A stretch of DNA of 64,000 nt. It comes from an uncultured bacterium (GTDB lineage Bacteria > Bacillota_I > Bacilli_A > RF39 > UBA660). The translations under genes and the position numbers were made by a program. Every line of letters begins with the position of its first letter. Positions within the stretch are counted from its first letter, which is position 1. The stretch lies in NCBI GenBank assembly GCA_947646655.1, contig CANSHI010000001.1, positions 1 through 64,000 on the forward strand, in the 5' to 3' direction. Of the stretch, positions 24,894 to 34,044 are shown in pieces. Under the pieces are notes generated by a model that did no database searches, was not told the origin of the DNA, and saw nothing but the letters and a program-made list of their open reading frames with translations.

Positions 24894-26204
24894 TTATTCT
24901 TCACCTGTTTTGTTTTTAAATTGAATGATGATCGGTGTTCCTTCTAATTCAAAATTGTTCCGCAAAGTATTTTCTAAATATCTTTGATAGCTAAAGTGCA
25001 CTAAACCTTTGTTATTGACATTAAAGGTGAATTTTGGTGGTTTAGAGCCTGATTGATGAACGAAGTAAATTTTCAGTCTTCTACCTTTATAACTTGGTGC
25101 AGGATGTAAAAGTACTGCCTCCCCTATCACTTCATTTAAAACGCTTGTTTTAAATTCGCGTGTTGCATTTTCATATGCAGAGATGATTTCTGGCATGAGT
25201 GTGTGTATGCGCTTTTTAGTTTTAGCACTTAAAAAGACGATTTTGGCATATGTTGCAAATTGAAATTCATTTTTAATTCTCAACTTCCACTCTTTTAAGG
25301 CATTATCTTGATCTTTTATTGTATCCCATTTGTTGACACATATTACTAAACATTTGCCAGCTTCTATCGCATAAGAAGCGATATGTTTGTCGTGTTCTAT
25401 TATTCCTTCTTCGGCATTGATAACGAGAACACAGACGTTGGATTCTTCGACGGCTTTAAGAGTTCTTAGCAAGCTAAACTTTTCTACCGATTCAAAAATT
25501 CTACCTTTTTTTCGAAGTCCTGCCGTATCTACCACTATATAAGGTTTTCCATCATAATTAAATTTAGTATCGACGGCATCTCTTGTCGTACCTGCTATAT
25601 CTGATACGATCGATCTCTCTTCATTTAATAAGGCATTAGTTAAGGAGCTTTTACCTGTATTAGGTCTACCTATAAATGAGAATCTTAGAATGCCATCATC
25701 AGGAAGTGTAGGATTTTCGTTAAAATCGGCCGTTATTTCATCTAGTAATTCTGTAATACCTAATTTATGTTCGGCACTTATCGGAAGTACTAATTCAAAA
25801 CCTAGTTCATAAAAGGAATAAATATTGTCTTTTCTTTGTTCATTGTCTATTTTGTTAACTGCAACGATTATCTTTTTATCAGATTTATTTAAAATATTTG
25901 CAATAGCACGATCATTTTCTGTAAGATCGGTTAGACCATCGACGACAAAAACACAGACATCGGATTCAGCTATAGCTGCTTCGGCTTGTATTTTTATGCG
26001 ATCATTAAAAGATTCGTTAGATAGATCGATCCCACCGGTGTCGATTAAATGAAATGTTTTATTTTTATGAGTTACTTTCCCGTATATTCGGTCACGAGTT
26101 ATACCCGCTTCATCCATTATAATTGACTTTTTTTCTCCTATAAGTCGATTAAAAAGTGAACTTTTACCTGTATTAGGTCTTCCTATCAGTGAGACTGTAT
26201 TCAT
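24894..26204 (-). CDS. der: ribosome-assembly GTPase Der (EngA)
   Basis: This 436-residue protein has two tandem GTPase domains, with P-loops GRPNTGKSSLFN (near residue 8) and GRPNTGKSSLTN (near 177). Each is followed by its own DTGG or DTAG and NKxD (VNKID, VNKWD) motifs. A KH-like C-terminal domain follows (KIYFVHQSGSKPPKF). Der is needed for 50S subunit maturation. The length and order are standard. Confidence 0.97.
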   Translation of the reverse strand: MNTVSLIGRPNTGKSSLFNRLIGEKKSIIMDEAGITRDRIYGKVTHKNKTFHLIDTGGIDLSNESFNDRIKIQAEAAIAESDVCVFVVDGLTDLTENDRAIANILNKSDKKIIVAVNKIDNEQRKDNIYSFYELGFELVLPISAEHKLGITELLDEITADFNENPTLPDDGILRFSFIGRPNTGKSSLTNALLNEERSIVSDIAGTTRDAVDTKFNYDGKPYIVVDTAGLRKKGRIFESVEKFSLLRTLKAVEESNVCVLVINAEEGIIEHDKHIASYAIEAGKCLVICVNKWDTIKDQDNALKEWKLRIKNEFQFATYAKIVFLSAKTKKRIHTLMPEIISAYENATREFKTSVLNEVIGEAVLLHPAPSYKGRRLKIYFVHQSGSKPPKFTFNVNNKGLVHFSYQRYLENTLRNNFELEGTPIIIQFKNKTGEE

Positions 26205-26345
26205 AAGATTGGCCCCTTTCTTATGAAATTATTTTAGCATAGATAATATAGAAAATCTACTACTTAAGTAAAAATCCACGGTAAAAAAGATTGCATATAT
26301 TGCAACTTTATGCTAGTATATCACTCATTAAATGAGGGGATTTAT

Positions 26346-27590
26346 GTGAGAAAAGTTGGCTATTTTGATAAAGTAAATGATTCTGAAATAGAAGAAATCA
26401 ATTTTACAGAGTTATTGAGTGAACCTATTTCAAACGAAGAATTAGATAAGTTATTTGAAAGAATGCATAAAGGTGATGTTAGTGCACGTGGTGAAATCAT
26501 CGATAGGCACTTATATATAGTTAAGGAGCTTGTAGATCAAAACTGTGATGATCCTTCTAGTGATGAATATCAAACTTTATTTAGTAATGGTGTTATAAAT
26601 TTAATTTATGCAGTCGATCATTTTTCTAAAGATAGAGGTTGCTCTTTTCTAAAATACGCGAAGTACTTGTGTCACTTCAGTGTTTTTAGTGGACTCTGTG
26701 GAAAAAATAAAGCTTTAGATTGGCACGAAGAAGAAAATTGTGTGCTTGTAGATGCTAATAAAATGAGTCTTAAGCAAAATTTTAATGTAGATGATTATTT
26801 GGAATATAGCGAATTAATAGAGAATCTTTATAGAGCGATAAGTTTATTAAATGATGTCGAAAGAAAATGTATAGAATATAGATTTATAGAAAATCTTAAA
26901 ATGGATGAGATTAAACAAGAAGTCGGTCTAGATGAGTCGACGATTAGGGTTAAAATAAGAGAAGCTATCAATAAACTAAAATATATTTTATATTGTTTAG
27001 AAAATGGAAATGAAGATAGATTGACAATTGTAATCGATAAGCTTTTAGAAAGTAATAAACAATATTTAGAAGTCGATATTAAGCTATTAAATTTTGAAGA
27101 AATGGCTATGTTTAGAAAAGCTGTCAGTTTATTATCACCTAAGCATCGGGATATAGTAAAAAAATATGTTGGATTAGATGAGCAGGCATTGAGAAAAAGT
27201 GATATAGCCAAAATATATCGTTGCGGAAGAAGTGAAATTCAGAGAATAATCGATGGGAGTTTTATAAAACTTAAAAGTATTTTAAGAACAATTGTATTTT
27301 TTGAAAATTTGACCTCCCCTTTTGAATTTAAGTTCATAGAATGGTTATTAGCAGATATCGAAGAAGCGAAATGGAAATATCATTTGCTGACTCGAGCTCA
27401 AAAAGATGTATTTGAATCTATTTTAGATGAACTTCATAATGATGAAGCACGTGTGGCTAAATTGTATTTCGGTATAGAAAACGGAACTTGCGAAAATATA
27501 GATAAAGTCATCGTTAAAAAGGTTTTGTTAGAAGCTTCCAAAAGATTTTTATATTATAAAAGCGTAGATGAAACAAGTAAACATATATAA
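26346..27590 (+). CDS. sigma-70-like protein with two region-4-like HTH segments
   Basis: This is a 414-residue protein from the GTG at 26346, six bases after GAGGGG. An upstream in-frame ATG at 26310 lies in the promoter region (TATGCTAGTATAT). Residues about 40-110 resemble sigma region 2 (MHKGDVSARGEIIDRHLYIV and ...FSKDRGCSFLKYAKYLC). Residues about 165-205 hold a region-4-like HTH (LNDVERKCIEYRF...MDEIKQEVGLDESTIRVKIREAINKL). A second copy at about 255-310 reads LLSPKHRDIVKKYVGLDE...SDIAKIYRCGRSEIQRIIDG. I know no named sigma factor with this duplicated arrangement. Its role could be a specialised sigma factor or a degenerate regulator. Confidence 0.6.
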   Translation: MRKVGYFDKVNDSEIEEINFTELLSEPISNEELDKLFERMHKGDVSARGEIIDRHLYIVKELVDQNCDDPSSDEYQTLFSNGVINLIYAVDHFSKDRGCSFLKYAKYLCHFSVFSGLCGKNKALDWHEEENCVLVDANKMSLKQNFNVDDYLEYSELIENLYRAISLLNDVERKCIEYRFIENLKMDEIKQEVGLDESTIRVKIREAINKLKYILYCLENGNEDRLTIVIDKLLESNKQYLEVDIKLLNFEEMAMFRKAVSLLSPKHRDIVKKYVGLDEQALRKSDIAKIYRCGRSEIQRIIDGSFIKLKSILRTIVFFENLTSPFEFKFIEWLLADIEEAKWKYHLLTRAQKDVFESILDELHNDEARVAKLYFGIENGTCENIDKVIVKKVLLEASKRFLYYKSVDETSKHI

Positions 27591-27595
27591 AATTA

Positions 27596-27622
27596 AAAGA
27601 AAGCAATTTGGGCTTTCTTTAT
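27596..27622. terminator. bidirectional terminator between the sigma-like gene and engB
   Basis: AAAGAAAGC / GCTTTCTTT stem between convergent genes. Confidence 0.8.
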
Positions 27623-28206
27623 TCGTTTAAGTAACTTTCAATAATGTTGTAAATCTCTTGTTTCCCCTTTTTGTTGAGGCTTGAGAAAAATACATAGTCA
27701 TCGCCATCTTCTAGCTTTATAGATTCTTTTAGGATAGCGATTTGTTTATCACGTGCGTTCATCTTTACTTTATCGAACTTTGTTGCAACAATGGTAACAG
27801 GAATTTTGTAAAATTTTAAATAATTATACATAAGTACATCGTCTTCAGTTGGTTTAAGCCTAAAGTCTATAAGTAAAAAAACTCTCTTTAAGGTGTACCT
27901 ATTTTTTAAGTAATCTTCGATCATTAAGCCGAATTTTTTTTGAGTCGGTTTATCTACTTTAGCGTATCCGTAGCCTGGAACGTCTACTAAATAAAATGAT
28001 TCATTGACATGATAGAAGTTCAATGTTTGAGTTTTACCAGGAGTGCTACTAGTATGAGCAAAATTTTTTCTATTTATAATTGTATTTATAAAGCTACTCT
28101 TCCCAACATTACTTCTACCGAGAAGCAAAAATTCTGGATTTTCAGGGCTGGGATATTGTTCTTTCCTAACAGCAATATTGGATAGTTCTGCTGTAATTAT
28201 TTTCAT
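27619..28206 (-). CDS. engB: ribosome-biogenesis GTPase EngB (YsxC)
   Basis: This 195-residue GTPase acts in late 50S assembly. The ATG at 28206 (MKIITAELS) follows GAGGTGTAAAG. The P-loop LLGRSNVGKSSFIN is near residue 28, STPGKTQTLNFY is switch I, VDVPGYGYAK is switch II, and ATKFDK supplies the base contact. The length is normal. Confidence 0.95.
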   Translation of the reverse strand: MKIITAELSNIAVRKEQYPSPENPEFLLLGRSNVGKSSFINTIINRKNFAHTSSTPGKTQTLNFYHVNESFYLVDVPGYGYAKVDKPTQKKFGLMIEDYLKNRYTLKRVFLLIDFRLKPTEDDVLMYNYLKFYKIPVTIVATKFDKVKMNARDKQIAILKESIKLEDGDDYVFFSSLNKKGKQEIYNIIESYLNE

Positions 28207-28320
28207 AAACTTTACACCTCGCATAATAAATTATATAAAAATGTGTCAAAAAAAGCAAATAAAATTACAAACTTATAGAAAAAAATAACAAAGTTTAGTA
28301 TAATGGTGTCGGTGATTAAA

Positions 28321-28878
28321 TTGAATTATCCCCTTAAGACTAGAGCCAAATATGAGAAAAGTGTAGTCGATTATAGAAATCGTGGAATGAGTTTAGAGAG
28401 TCTTATAAATCGCGCTAATGAGTATTATTTAGAAGAAGATGTCGCGGTCATTTATAAGAAACCTACTCCAATCGGAATAATAGATGTCGATTACTCTAGA
28501 AATAAAATAACGAATGCATATTTTAAGGATAAATCAACATTTGATTATAATGGAATATATCGTGGAAAATATATCGATTTTGAAGCTAAAGAGTCTCACT
28601 CTAAAACTTCTTTTCCGCTTAGTAATATTCACAAACACCAGTTTACTCACTTGAGGCAAATATTGAAACATGGCGCTATCAGTTTTTTAATAGTAAATAT
28701 TAGAAATGAATATTATTTATTAAAGGGAGAGGATCTAATAGATTTTATAAGTTCTAATACTAGGAAAAGTATTCCTTATGATTTTTTCAGGGAGAATTGT
28801 GTAAGAATCGAAGAAAAATTAAGACCTACACTCGACTATTTAAAAGTTGTCGATGTGGTTTATTTTAAAGGAGAATGA
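28321..28878 (+). CDS. recU: Holliday-junction resolvase RecU
   Basis: This 185-residue RecU cuts Holliday junctions. I prefer the TTG at 28321 (MNYPLKTRAKYEK), five bases after GGTGAT. The in-frame ATG at 28303 overlaps the TAGTATAAT -10 box and so is probably not in the mRNA. Active-site features are seen: the Asp in GIIDVDY, the Asp in STFDYNG, and the E-x-K in YIDFEAKES. It sits four bases upstream of ponA, the classic recU-ponA pair of Bacilli. Confidence 0.9.
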   Translation: MNYPLKTRAKYEKSVVDYRNRGMSLESLINRANEYYLEEDVAVIYKKPTPIGIIDVDYSRNKITNAYFKDKSTFDYNGIYRGKYIDFEAKESHSKTSFPLSNIHKHQFTHLRQILKHGAISFLIVNIRNEYYLLKGEDLIDFISSNTRKSIPYDFFRENCVRIEEKLRPTLDYLKVVDVVYFKGE

Positions 28879-28882
28879 AAAA

Positions 28883-31537
28883 ATGGCAAAGAAGAAAAAT
28901 ATGGCAGCTAAGGTAAAGATGAAAGCAAAAGAAAGTTTTAAAAATATAGAACAAAATATAAAGAAAAATAACAAGAAGGATATGGCTACTGTTACGCAAA
29001 ATACGAGTTCAAAAAAGAAACGTGGTAAAGTTGGTAAAATCGCTTTAATCACTATTATGTCGATGGCGGTTTTAGTCGCTTTGGCGGGATTATCTTTTTG
29101 TATTTATATTATTGTAAAAGCCCCTGAGTTCGACGTTACAAGATTATATAAATCTTCTTCATCTATCATTTATGATGTCAAGGGAGAGGTTATTGCTGAA
29201 CTTGGAGCACAGAAGCGTGAAAATGTTACATATGATAGGCTTCCTGATGTTTTAGTAGATGCAATTATTGCTACGGAAGATGCGAAATTTTTTAGACATA
29301 GTGGAATAGATCTTTTACGTTTCGGTAAAGCTGTAGCTGGCCAATTGGTCGGTCAAAGTGATGCTGGTGGTGGATCGACTTTGACAATGCAGATCGTAAA
29401 GAATACTTATAATGGTACTGAATCGAGAGGTATTAAAGGTATTATTCGTAAATTTACTGATATATATATGTCTGTATTTAAAGTTGAAAAAACATATACT
29501 AAACAAGAAATAATAGAATTTTATGTCAATCAGGCATTTTTAGGAAGTGGCGCTTATGGTGTATCACAGGCAGCTTCAACTTTCTTTAATAAAGATATCG
29601 AAGATTTAAATTTGAGTGAAGCAGCGTTGATCGCGGGATTGTTTCAGGCCCCTACTGCTTATGACCCTTATGTGAATCCTGAAAAAGCTCAAGCTAGAAG
29701 AGATCGTGTACTTTCTTTGATGGTAAGACATGGGTATATAACTAAAGAAGAAGAAGCGGCTGCTAAAGCTATAAATGTAACTGATATGCTTTCAGGGTAT
29801 AGTTATTCTTATTCTAAATATCAAGGTATAGTAGATACAGTGGCAGCTGATGTTTATAAAAAAACTGGTTATGATCCTTATGTTACTTCGATGAATGTTT
29901 ATACAACGTTTGACTTAGGTAAACAAGATGTCATAGATAAGATTTATGCTGGTGAATATAAAATTAAATGGCCAAATGACGTTTTACAATGTGGAATTGC
30001 GATTACTGATGTTCATACTGGTGCAGTAGTTGCAATAGGAACTGGTAGAAATAAAAAAGGTGAAAAACAGTTCAATTATGCAACTAGCACTAATAGACAC
30101 CCTGGTTCAACAGCTAAACCGATATTCGACTACGGGCCTGCAATCGAATATGAAGGTTGGGGAACAGGAACTATGTTAATAGACGATGTATATTCTTATA
30201 CAGGTGGTGTTGGGCTTCATAATGTCGATCGTAAATATGAAGGTATAATGACAGCAAAGGTTGCACTGGCGAGAAGTAGAAATATACCTGCTCTACAAGC
30301 GTTTCAGGCGACTAGTCAAGAAAACAAATATGAATTTGTAACGAATTTGGGTATTAGACCAGAATTATATAATAATGAAATTTTAGAAAGTAGTTCAATT
30401 GGTGCCTTTAATGGTGTCAGTCCTCTTGAAATGTCTGCTGCTTATGCGGCTTTTGGACGAGGTGGATATTATATAGAACCTTATACTTTTACTAAAGTCG
30501 AATATAACGATTCAAATGAATCTTATACGCATACACCTTCTAGAACTAAAGTTATGAGTGAGGAAACTGCTTTCATGATAAGTGATATGTTAAAGTATGC
30601 TGTTACTAATAATATAGTAAGAGCAGGTGGTGCTAAAGGTGATGTAGCTGGTAAGACTGGTACATCTAGTGTCGATCAAAATAAAATCAATCAGTTGAAT
30701 TTACGTAATGATCCAATCAACGACTCATGGCAAGTTGTGTATTCTCCTGATTATTCCATAGCTTATTGGCTCGGATATGATACGATTTCTAAAGAACATT
30801 ACTTGACTATAAATGGAGCTGCTGGTTTAAGAAATAGTATTGGTAATGCTATATCTCCTAGAATAATTACTAAGGCTTCTTATTGGGATCAACCTAGTGG
30901 AATTACTGCTGTAACAATTGAACGCGAATCCAATATGCTAGCAAGTGAGTTTACGCCTGATGACTTAAAAACAACTGAGTATTATAAAAAAGGTACAGAA
31001 CCTACTGAGGTATCTCCTAGATTCAAACAATTAGATGATGTATCAAATTTAACTTATACTACTATGGGTAACCAAGTTACATTATCATGGACACCGATCA
31101 GTACTCCTCAAGCTATAGATGAAACTTACTTACGTGAATTTTTTGAAAAGAACTATGGTAACAATAGCAAATGGATAGATAAATATTACAATAGAAGATT
31201 GGAATATAACAATGCTCATATCGGTTCTTTAACTTATGAAATCTTTGTTAGAAATGAAAATGGAAATGTTTATAGTATCGGTACTACCCCATCAAATTCA
31301 TTTACTACTAGTATTACAAATGCTTCTAGTGCTACATTCATTGTTAAGAGTACTTATACATTATATAGAGGAAATGCCAGTCCTGGTCGAGAGGTTTCGG
31401 TAAAGGTTAATCCTTCATTTACTCCTTCTATTCCAGGAGCTGATGATAATACTGATGACGATGACGATTCAGATAATAATGGAAATAATAATAACGATAA
31501 TAATAATAATCAAAATGATGAAAATGAAGCTAATTAA
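28883..31537 (+). CDS. ponA: class A penicillin-binding protein 1A/1B
   Basis: This 884-residue bifunctional peptidoglycan synthase starts at the ATG after AAAGGAGAATGAAAA. A basic cytosolic tail of about 48 residues, one membrane helix (about 50-75) and a GT51 glycosyltransferase domain (EDAKFFRHSGID) come first. The transpeptidase domain has S409-TAK, SRN at 465-467 and KTG at 591-593. An Fn3-like domain follows (about 720-850). The last 40 residues are a D/N-rich low-complexity tail, which is unusual in its Asn richness. It lies directly after recU. Confidence 0.96.
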   Translation: MAKKKNMAAKVKMKAKESFKNIEQNIKKNNKKDMATVTQNTSSKKKRGKVGKIALITIMSMAVLVALAGLSFCIYIIVKAPEFDVTRLYKSSSSIIYDVKGEVIAELGAQKRENVTYDRLPDVLVDAIIATEDAKFFRHSGIDLLRFGKAVAGQLVGQSDAGGGSTLTMQIVKNTYNGTESRGIKGIIRKFTDIYMSVFKVEKTYTKQEIIEFYVNQAFLGSGAYGVSQAASTFFNKDIEDLNLSEAALIAGLFQAPTAYDPYVNPEKAQARRDRVLSLMVRHGYITKEEEAAAKAINVTDMLSGYSYSYSKYQGIVDTVAADVYKKTGYDPYVTSMNVYTTFDLGKQDVIDKIYAGEYKIKWPNDVLQCGIAITDVHTGAVVAIGTGRNKKGEKQFNYATSTNRHPGSTAKPIFDYGPAIEYEGWGTGTMLIDDVYSYTGGVGLHNVDRKYEGIMTAKVALARSRNIPALQAFQATSQENKYEFVTNLGIRPELYNNEILESSSIGAFNGVSPLEMSAAYAAFGRGGYYIEPYTFTKVEYNDSNESYTHTPSRTKVMSEETAFMISDMLKYAVTNNIVRAGGAKGDVAGKTGTSSVDQNKINQLNLRNDPINDSWQVVYSPDYSIAYWLGYDTISKEHYLTINGAAGLRNSIGNAISPRIITKASYWDQPSGITAVTIERESNMLASEFTPDDLKTTEYYKKGTEPTEVSPRFKQLDDVSNLTYTTMGNQVTLSWTPISTPQAIDETYLREFFEKNYGNNSKWIDKYYNRRLEYNNAHIGSLTYEIFVRNENGNVYSIGTTPSNSFTTSITNASSATFIVKSTYTLYRGNASPGREVSVKVNPSFTPSIPGADDNTDDDDDSDNNGNNNNDNNNNQNDENEAN

Positions 31538-31560
31538 AAAGACTATTGTTTAGTCTTTTT
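31536..31560. terminator. bidirectional terminator between ponA and nth
   Basis: AAAAGACTA / TAGTCTTTT hairpin overlapping both 3' ends. Confidence 0.85.
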
Positions 31561-32157
31561 ACATTGGCCTTTAAATGGGCATCTTTCACATTCTGGATTT
31601 TTTGCTTTACAAGTATGTCTACCAAAAAGAACTAATTGAACATGGACTTTAGCCCATTTCTCTTTTGGGAAAAAATCCATTAGTTTATGTTCGATTTTAA
31701 GGACGTCATCATCATCTTCGGTAAGCATCAATATTTTGGAAACGCGAGTTATATGGGTATCGACAGCAAGGGCAGGCTCATTAAACAATTCGGCAAAAAG
31801 AACGTTGCAAGTTTTATGCCCTACTCCAGGTAAACTCTCTATATATTCGCGATCAAAAGGAACTTGACCATTTTGTTCTTCGATTAATTTTGTACAAATT
31901 TTTTTTATGTATTCACTTTTTCTTTTTTGAGTACCTACTGGTTTAATAATCGATTCGATTAAACTCGTATCCATATTGGCGAGTTCATATATGCTGTATT
32001 TAAAAAGCTCTTTTGTTACAGAGTTTACTCTTTCATCGGTTGTTTGAGCACTTAACATGACAGCTAAAAGTAATTCATAATCTTTTGTATAATTTAAGGG
32101 ACACTTAGGATTTGGAATGAGTTTATCTAACTCTTTTAATATGTAACTACTCGTCAT
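31543..32157 (-). CDS. nth: endonuclease III
   Basis: This 204-residue base-excision-repair glycosylase/AP lyase removes oxidised pyrimidines. The helix-hairpin-helix LPGVGHKTCNV carries the catalytic Lys, and VDTHI the catalytic Asp. The C-terminal cluster C-x6-C-x2-C-x5-C (CKAKNPECERCPFKGQC) binds [4Fe-4S]. It overlaps dnaD by 11 bp, the dnaD-nth order of Bacilli. Confidence 0.96.
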   Translation of the reverse strand: MTSSYILKELDKLIPNPKCPLNYTKDYELLLAVMLSAQTTDERVNSVTKELFKYSIYELANMDTSLIESIIKPVGTQKRKSEYIKKICTKLIEEQNGQVPFDREYIESLPGVGHKTCNVLFAELFNEPALAVDTHITRVSKILMLTEDDDDVLKIEHKLMDFFPKEKWAKVHVQLVLFGRHTCKAKNPECERCPFKGQCKKTKQ

Positions 32158-32797
32158 CTTCTAACCAATTATAATCAAAAAAGTCTTCATCTTTTCTGAT
32201 TCGTGGTGCCTTTCTTTTTTTCAAGTATAAATCAACTTCTTTCTCCGTTTTAAAGCCCTTTTTGACCCATTCATTTAAGATGGCATCGATATACCTAAGT
32301 GTGAAGGAACCGTTAAAGATTGCCTCTTTTAGGGCTAGTCTAATCAGTTCTTCTTTTATTCCTTTGTCCAACCAGTTATTTATAAGTTCGAACTCCACTG
32401 AAGATAATGGACGTGCAAATTCTTGTTCAAAAGCATTAAATATGCTAGTACTAGAGTCTTTTTTTTCTTTTTCACTCATATCATAAGCGATAGATTCGTA
32501 AAATTTAGTGAGATCGATTAACTCTTCTACTTTGCCATCTTTATTTTTAACCATTTTAATATTAATTAAGTTTTTATTAGTAATATTAGCGAATGCTTGC
32601 ATAATCGAAAGTTCTTCCATACCAAATTTTTGAGAAATTTCATCAATATCTAGTATCGGATGATTGTTGTTGCCACAGAAGTAGATGATTAAAAGAGCTT
32701 CATCTAACGTTAAATTGTTTTTTTTGATAGTTTTTAGAATGTCTTCGCCGATGACGAAGTTTTGTTTTTGATATAATTTAACGATAGTGTCACCCAT
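32147..32797 (-). CDS. dnaD: primosomal protein DnaD
   Basis: This 216-residue replication-restart and initiation protein has an N-terminal winged helix (about residues 10-100, LTLDEALLIIYF...IDEISQKFGM). A C-terminal DnaD/DnaB_2 domain follows (about 125-200, FNAFEQEFARPLSSVEFELINNW, YIDAILNEW). It ends in an acidic tail. It is coupled to nth. Confidence 0.93.
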   Translation of the reverse strand: MGDTIVKLYQKQNFVIGEDILKTIKKNNLTLDEALLIIYFCGNNNHPILDIDEISQKFGMEELSIMQAFANITNKNLINIKMVKNKDGKVEELIDLTKFYESIAYDMSEKEKKDSSTSIFNAFEQEFARPLSSVEFELINNWLDKGIKEELIRLALKEAIFNGSFTLRYIDAILNEWVKKGFKTEKEVDLYLKKRKAPRIRKDEDFFDYNWLEDDE

Positions 32798-32803
32798 TTA
32801 TAA

Positions 32804-33877
32804 TCACTTCCATTTCTGTATTATATATTCTCTTAAAATGTTAAACTCATTAGATAGATTACCACTTAATATGTTATTAATCAAGTCTTGTTTGACTGTT
32901 TTTATATCATATCTTGAAGTATTTTGTAATTTTTGAATTTCATGATATGAAATATTTAGTTCTCTCTCATCATGGATAGGCATTTTTTCGTAGAGATCTT
33001 TTATTTGTGATGTAGAATAATTAAGGAGTACTCCTGCTTCCATGACAGTTTCAAGAGGATATTTAAAAATTTCAATTTCTGAGATAGATCCTTGTTCGAT
33101 TATGGAACGGATATTTTGTATTTTTTTCTTCTCTTTTTTGGTAAAAGGATAATTAGAAGAATACTCAAGTTGTGCCCATACTGACTCTATTTTATTTGTA
33201 GGCTGGAATTTATTTGGCATTTTAATTTCTAATAGTTTTAGAAAGCCAGTTTTTTCCAGTGTTTTAATACCTTTTAGAGCGTTTTTACTTATAAATATTT
33301 TATCTAGTTCTTCTCTTTTTCGAACATATGATAAATCATCGATTAGATCTTTAAGCTGTATTATTGAGGCAAATGTTTCTTCTTCTATTTTAAACCCATA
33401 AATAATAGAAAATCTTAATGCCCTCAAAATTCTTAAAGGGTCTTCTTTAAATTTAACTTTTGGATCACCAATTGTTTTTATTAATTTATTTTTAAGATCT
33501 TCAATTCCACCGCAGTAGTCAATATAATTGCCTGTTTTATCGATAGCTATAGCATTAATAGTAAAGTCTCTTCTTTCAACATCTTCCTTTAAAGAAGCTA
33601 TATACTCAAATTGAGGGCGACGATCATTATAAGTTATATCACGCCTAAAAGTGGTTATATCAATCGAGTAATTTTCTTCTTGAAAATGTATTGATCCGTA
33701 ATTATCTTTTTGAGTTTCAATATTAAAGATATTCTTTATTTCTTTAGGGGTTGCAGAGGTAGCTATATCGATATCAAAAGAGTTTATTTTTAAAATTTTA
33801 TCTCGAACAAAACCTCCAATAACATATGCTTTGTGACCATGATTTTCAAGTTTATTAACATATTCTAACCACTTCAA
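32804..33877 (-). CDS. cca: CCA-adding tRNA nucleotidyltransferase / poly(A) polymerase family
   Basis: This 357-residue class II nucleotidyltransferase has GGFVRDKIL near residue 21 and the catalytic DIDIATSATP near 36. RRDFTINAIAID is near 110, and the RALRFSI helix is near 155. It adds CCA to tRNA 3' ends. It is a little shorter than Bacillus Cca, with a divergent C-terminal part. A six-base gap separates it from dnaD. Confidence 0.92.
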   Translation of the reverse strand: MKWLEYVNKLENHGHKAYVIGGFVRDKILKINSFDIDIATSATPKEIKNIFNIETQKDNYGSIHFQEENYSIDITTFRRDITYNDRRPQFEYIASLKEDVERRDFTINAIAIDKTGNYIDYCGGIEDLKNKLIKTIGDPKVKFKEDPLRILRALRFSIIYGFKIEEETFASIIQLKDLIDDLSYVRKREELDKIFISKNALKGIKTLEKTGFLKLLEIKMPNKFQPTNKIESVWAQLEYSSNYPFTKKEKKKIQNIRSIIEQGSISEIEIFKYPLETVMEAGVLLNYSTSQIKDLYEKMPIHDERELNISYHEIQKLQNTSRYDIKTVKQDLINNILSGNLSNEFNILREYIIQKWK

Positions 33878-34002
33878 TTTATCATCCTTCTTACTTCAAG
33901 CATATTTATTATATCATTTAATTTTTATGCTCTCAAGTAAAATCGAAATATTATGATTAAAATAGATAAGACAAAAAGGAATTAAATTTTAATAGTTTGA
34001 TC

Positions 34003-34027
34003 AAAAAAGATTTCAAAACTGAAATCC
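34003..34027 (-). terminator. terminator of the surface gene 34045-35945
   Basis: GGATTTCAG / TTGAAATC stem followed by six T on the minus strand, just past the stop codon. Confidence 0.85.
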
Positions 34028-34044
34028 TTTTCCTAAAATAATAA

